A DNA stretch of 64,000 nt from Mycobacterium kyogaense (GTDB lineage Bacteria; Actinomycetota; Actinomycetes; Mycobacteriales; Mycobacteriaceae), in assembly GCF_003254575.1 (NCBI RefSeq), contig NZ_QJUA01000003.1, positions 62,001 through 126,000 on the forward strand, in the 5' to 3' direction. The notes beneath the pieces were generated by a model, which searched no databases, had not been told where the DNA came from, and saw only the letters and a program-made list of their open reading frames with translations. Shown in pieces: positions 62,898-64,000 of the stretch. Positions within the stretch are counted from its first letter, which is position 1. Every line of letters begins with the position of its first letter. Both the position numbers and the translations under genes were made by a program.

Positions 62898-63563
62898 TCA
62901 CGGCCGGTCGAAGGCGGCCTTGGCTGCAGCGAGCACGTCGGGGGGATAGTCGAGGAAGCGGCGCGCCCGGGCCAGCGCGGCGTCGTACACGCCGTCCGGC
63001 GCGACCAGTTCGTCGACCAGACCGAGTGCGAGTGCCTCCCGCGCGTCCACGAAGCGCCCCGTGAACACCAGGTCTCGAGCCTTGCTGGGGCCGACGGCGG
63101 CGGCCAGGCGCGTCGCGCCGCCGCCGACGGGGGCCATCCCGCCCAGGATCTCGGTAGCCCCGAACTTCGCGTTGTCGCCGCTGACCCGCCAGTCGGCGGC
63201 CAGCGCAAGGGCCAGTCCCGCTCCGAGGGCGTAGCCGGTGACGGCGGCGATCGTCGGGCGGGGCACCGCGGCGAGCGCCTCGACGGCCGTCTGGCACAGC
63301 TGCGCGGCCACCGCGGCCTCGTCGGTGTCCAGGGTCTGCAGTTCGGGCATGTCCTCGCCAGCGGAGAAGATCTCGTGGCCGCCGAACACGATGATCGCGG
63401 CGAGATCCTGCCGCTGCCTCAGGTCCTCGGCGGCCTCGACGATTTCCCGGCAGACCTGGCGCGTCAGGGCGTTCGTCGGCGGCCGCGACAGCAGGAGTGT
63501 CGCGATCCGGGGCTCGTCGGAGGCCTGGTCGCGGCTGGTGTGGACGCTGACGAACTCGCTCAC
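62898..63563 (-). CDS. echA17: Enoyl-CoA hydratase/isomerase family protein
   Basis: Seen: 221 residues, shorter than the ~260 of typical crotonases. The oxyanion-hole segments are [18 protein letters not shown] and [21 protein letters not shown], with the catalytic-loop residues in [16 protein letters not shown]. The C-terminal helices are cut short compared with liver enoyl-CoA hydratase. Known: EchA17 in M. tuberculosis (Rv3039c). GTG start overlaps the NUDIX stop (GTGA). Acts in acyl-CoA metabolism, with ETF nearby. Confidence 0.9.
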   Translation of the reverse strand: MSEFVSVHTSRDQASDEPRIATLLLSRPPTNALTRQVCREIVEAAEDLRQRQDLAAIIVFGGHEIFSAGEDMPELQTLDTDEAAVAAQLCQTAVEALAAVPRPTIAAVTGYALGAGLALALAADWRVSGDNAKFGATEILGGMAPVGGGATRLAAAVGPSKARDLVFTGRFVDAREALALGLVDELVAPDGVYDAALARARRFLDYPPDVLAAAKAAFDRP

Positions 63564-64000
63564 GACTGCGAGGCGCGGTCAGTGTGGCCTTGCGGGGCGC
63601 GGCGATTGCGGGCGGCGTTGTAGCGCTCGCTGTTGAAGAACTCGATCTCCCAATTGCCGCCCGGCTTCGCCGACAGCGACGGCTCGATCGCGACGATCTG
63701 CCGCTCGACGGCCAGCACCTCGGCCACCGTGCGGCCGGCCAGCGCGTCGAGCTGCGTCCAGGTCGGCGGGAGCAGGAAGCTGCGGCCCTCGGCGAAGTCG
63801 TCGAGGGCAGCCTCAGGGGTCACCCAGCCGGCCTTGTCGGTTTCGGTGTTGTCGCCGTCGGCGCTCTGCCCCTGCGGCAGTGCGCCGACGAAGAAGTACG
63901 TGTCGTAGCGGCGGGTGCGCTCTTCCTTCGGAGTCACCCAGTTGGCCCAGGGCCTCAGCAGATCTGACCGCAATACGAGCTTCTCGGCGCGCAGGAACTC
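63560..64000 (-). CDS. NUDIX hydrolase, N-terminal part outside window (Rv3040c-like)
   Basis: Seen: 146 in-frame codons running off the right edge, starting [24 protein letters not shown]. The visible part includes [16 protein letters not shown] and the C-terminal region [32 protein letters not shown], typical of the mycobacterial Rv3040c/coenzyme-A-pyrophosphatase-like group. The NUDIX box itself would lie in the missing N-terminal part, so substrate class cannot be checked. Overlaps echA17 by 4 nt. Confidence 0.8.
   Translation of the reverse strand, partial: EFLRAEKLVLRSDLLRPWANWVTPKEERTRRYDTYFFVGALPQGQSADGDNTETDKAGWVTPEAALDDFAEGRSFLLPPTWTQLDALAGRTVAEVLAVERQIVAIEPSLSAKPGGNWEIEFFNSERYNAARNRRAPQGHTDRASQS

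Overview
The window is a stretch of a high-GC actinobacterial chromosome, almost certainly a fast-growing mycobacterium (Mycolicibacterium type). The gene order follows M. tuberculosis Rv2975c to Rv3040c nearly gene for gene: DAK2 protein, rpmB, ung, thiL, ddl, gpsA, fbiD, ppk1, mutT1, hupB, leuD, leuC, gltX, leuB, serA, ilvC, ilvN, ilvB, cfp6, DoxX protein, lppZ, gatB, pfkA, gatA, gatC, ligA, lpqA-like, mnmA, cysteine desulfurase, etfA, etfB, the methylglucose lipopolysaccharide (MGLP) cluster, and echA17. GTG starts, 4-nt start/stop overlaps, a PAKK-tailed HU protein and F420 biosynthesis (fbiD) fit this placement. The gene-order comparison is from memory; no search was run. I see no transposases, phage genes or CRISPR arrays.

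Layout. 1-12.1 kb: DAK2-domain kinase (cut by the left edge), L28, uracil-DNA glycosylase, thiamine-phosphate kinase, D-Ala-D-Ala ligase, a PLP gamma-family enzyme, glycerol-3-phosphate dehydrogenase, F420 guanylyltransferase, polyphosphate kinase, MutT1 and HupB. 12.3-28.9 kb: an amino-acid biosynthesis block (leuCD with a divergent IclR regulator, leuB-serA, ilvBNC with a leader-peptide attenuator). Within it lie gltX, tRNA-Gln, tRNA-Glu, an MFS transporter, a MarR regulator with a divergent monooxygenase-like gene, and two oxidoreductases. 28.9-41.3 kb: a PH-domain protein, a DoxX protein, LppZ, a PrrB-like histidine kinase with no partner, gatB, a PAS-GGDEF protein, pfkA, gatCA, an ACT-domain protein and ligA. 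41.5-50.3 kb: a 4-coumarate-CoA-ligase-like enzyme, a MetE-C-like protein, a sensor lipoprotein, a TetR/SDR pair, tRNA thiolation (mnmA plus desulfurase), and a PlsC/GNAT acyltransferase pair resembling OlsA/OlsB. 50.4-64 kb: etfBA, then the MGLP-type genes (methyltransferase, GH57 enzyme, glycosyltransferase, acyltransferase), a beta-propeller lipoprotein, an alanine/glycine symporter, a TB22.2-like secreted protein, two methyltransferases, echA17, and a NUDIX gene cut by the right edge.

How they work together. GltX, tRNA-Gln, tRNA-Glu and GatCAB make up the indirect route to Gln-tRNA. leuBCD with ilvBNC cover branched-chain amino acid synthesis, with a visible attenuator ahead of ilvB and a palindrome at the leuC/IclR junction. 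The MGLP genes make and decorate a cytoplasmic polysaccharide that binds acyl chains, next to electron transfer flavoprotein and enoyl-CoA hydratase genes. Genes that appear added to the shared backbone (PrrB-like kinase, PAS-GGDEF protein, 4CL-like ligase, TetR/SDR, AGCS symporter, PLP enzyme, quinone reductase) are the accessory part and the best places to look for new biology.
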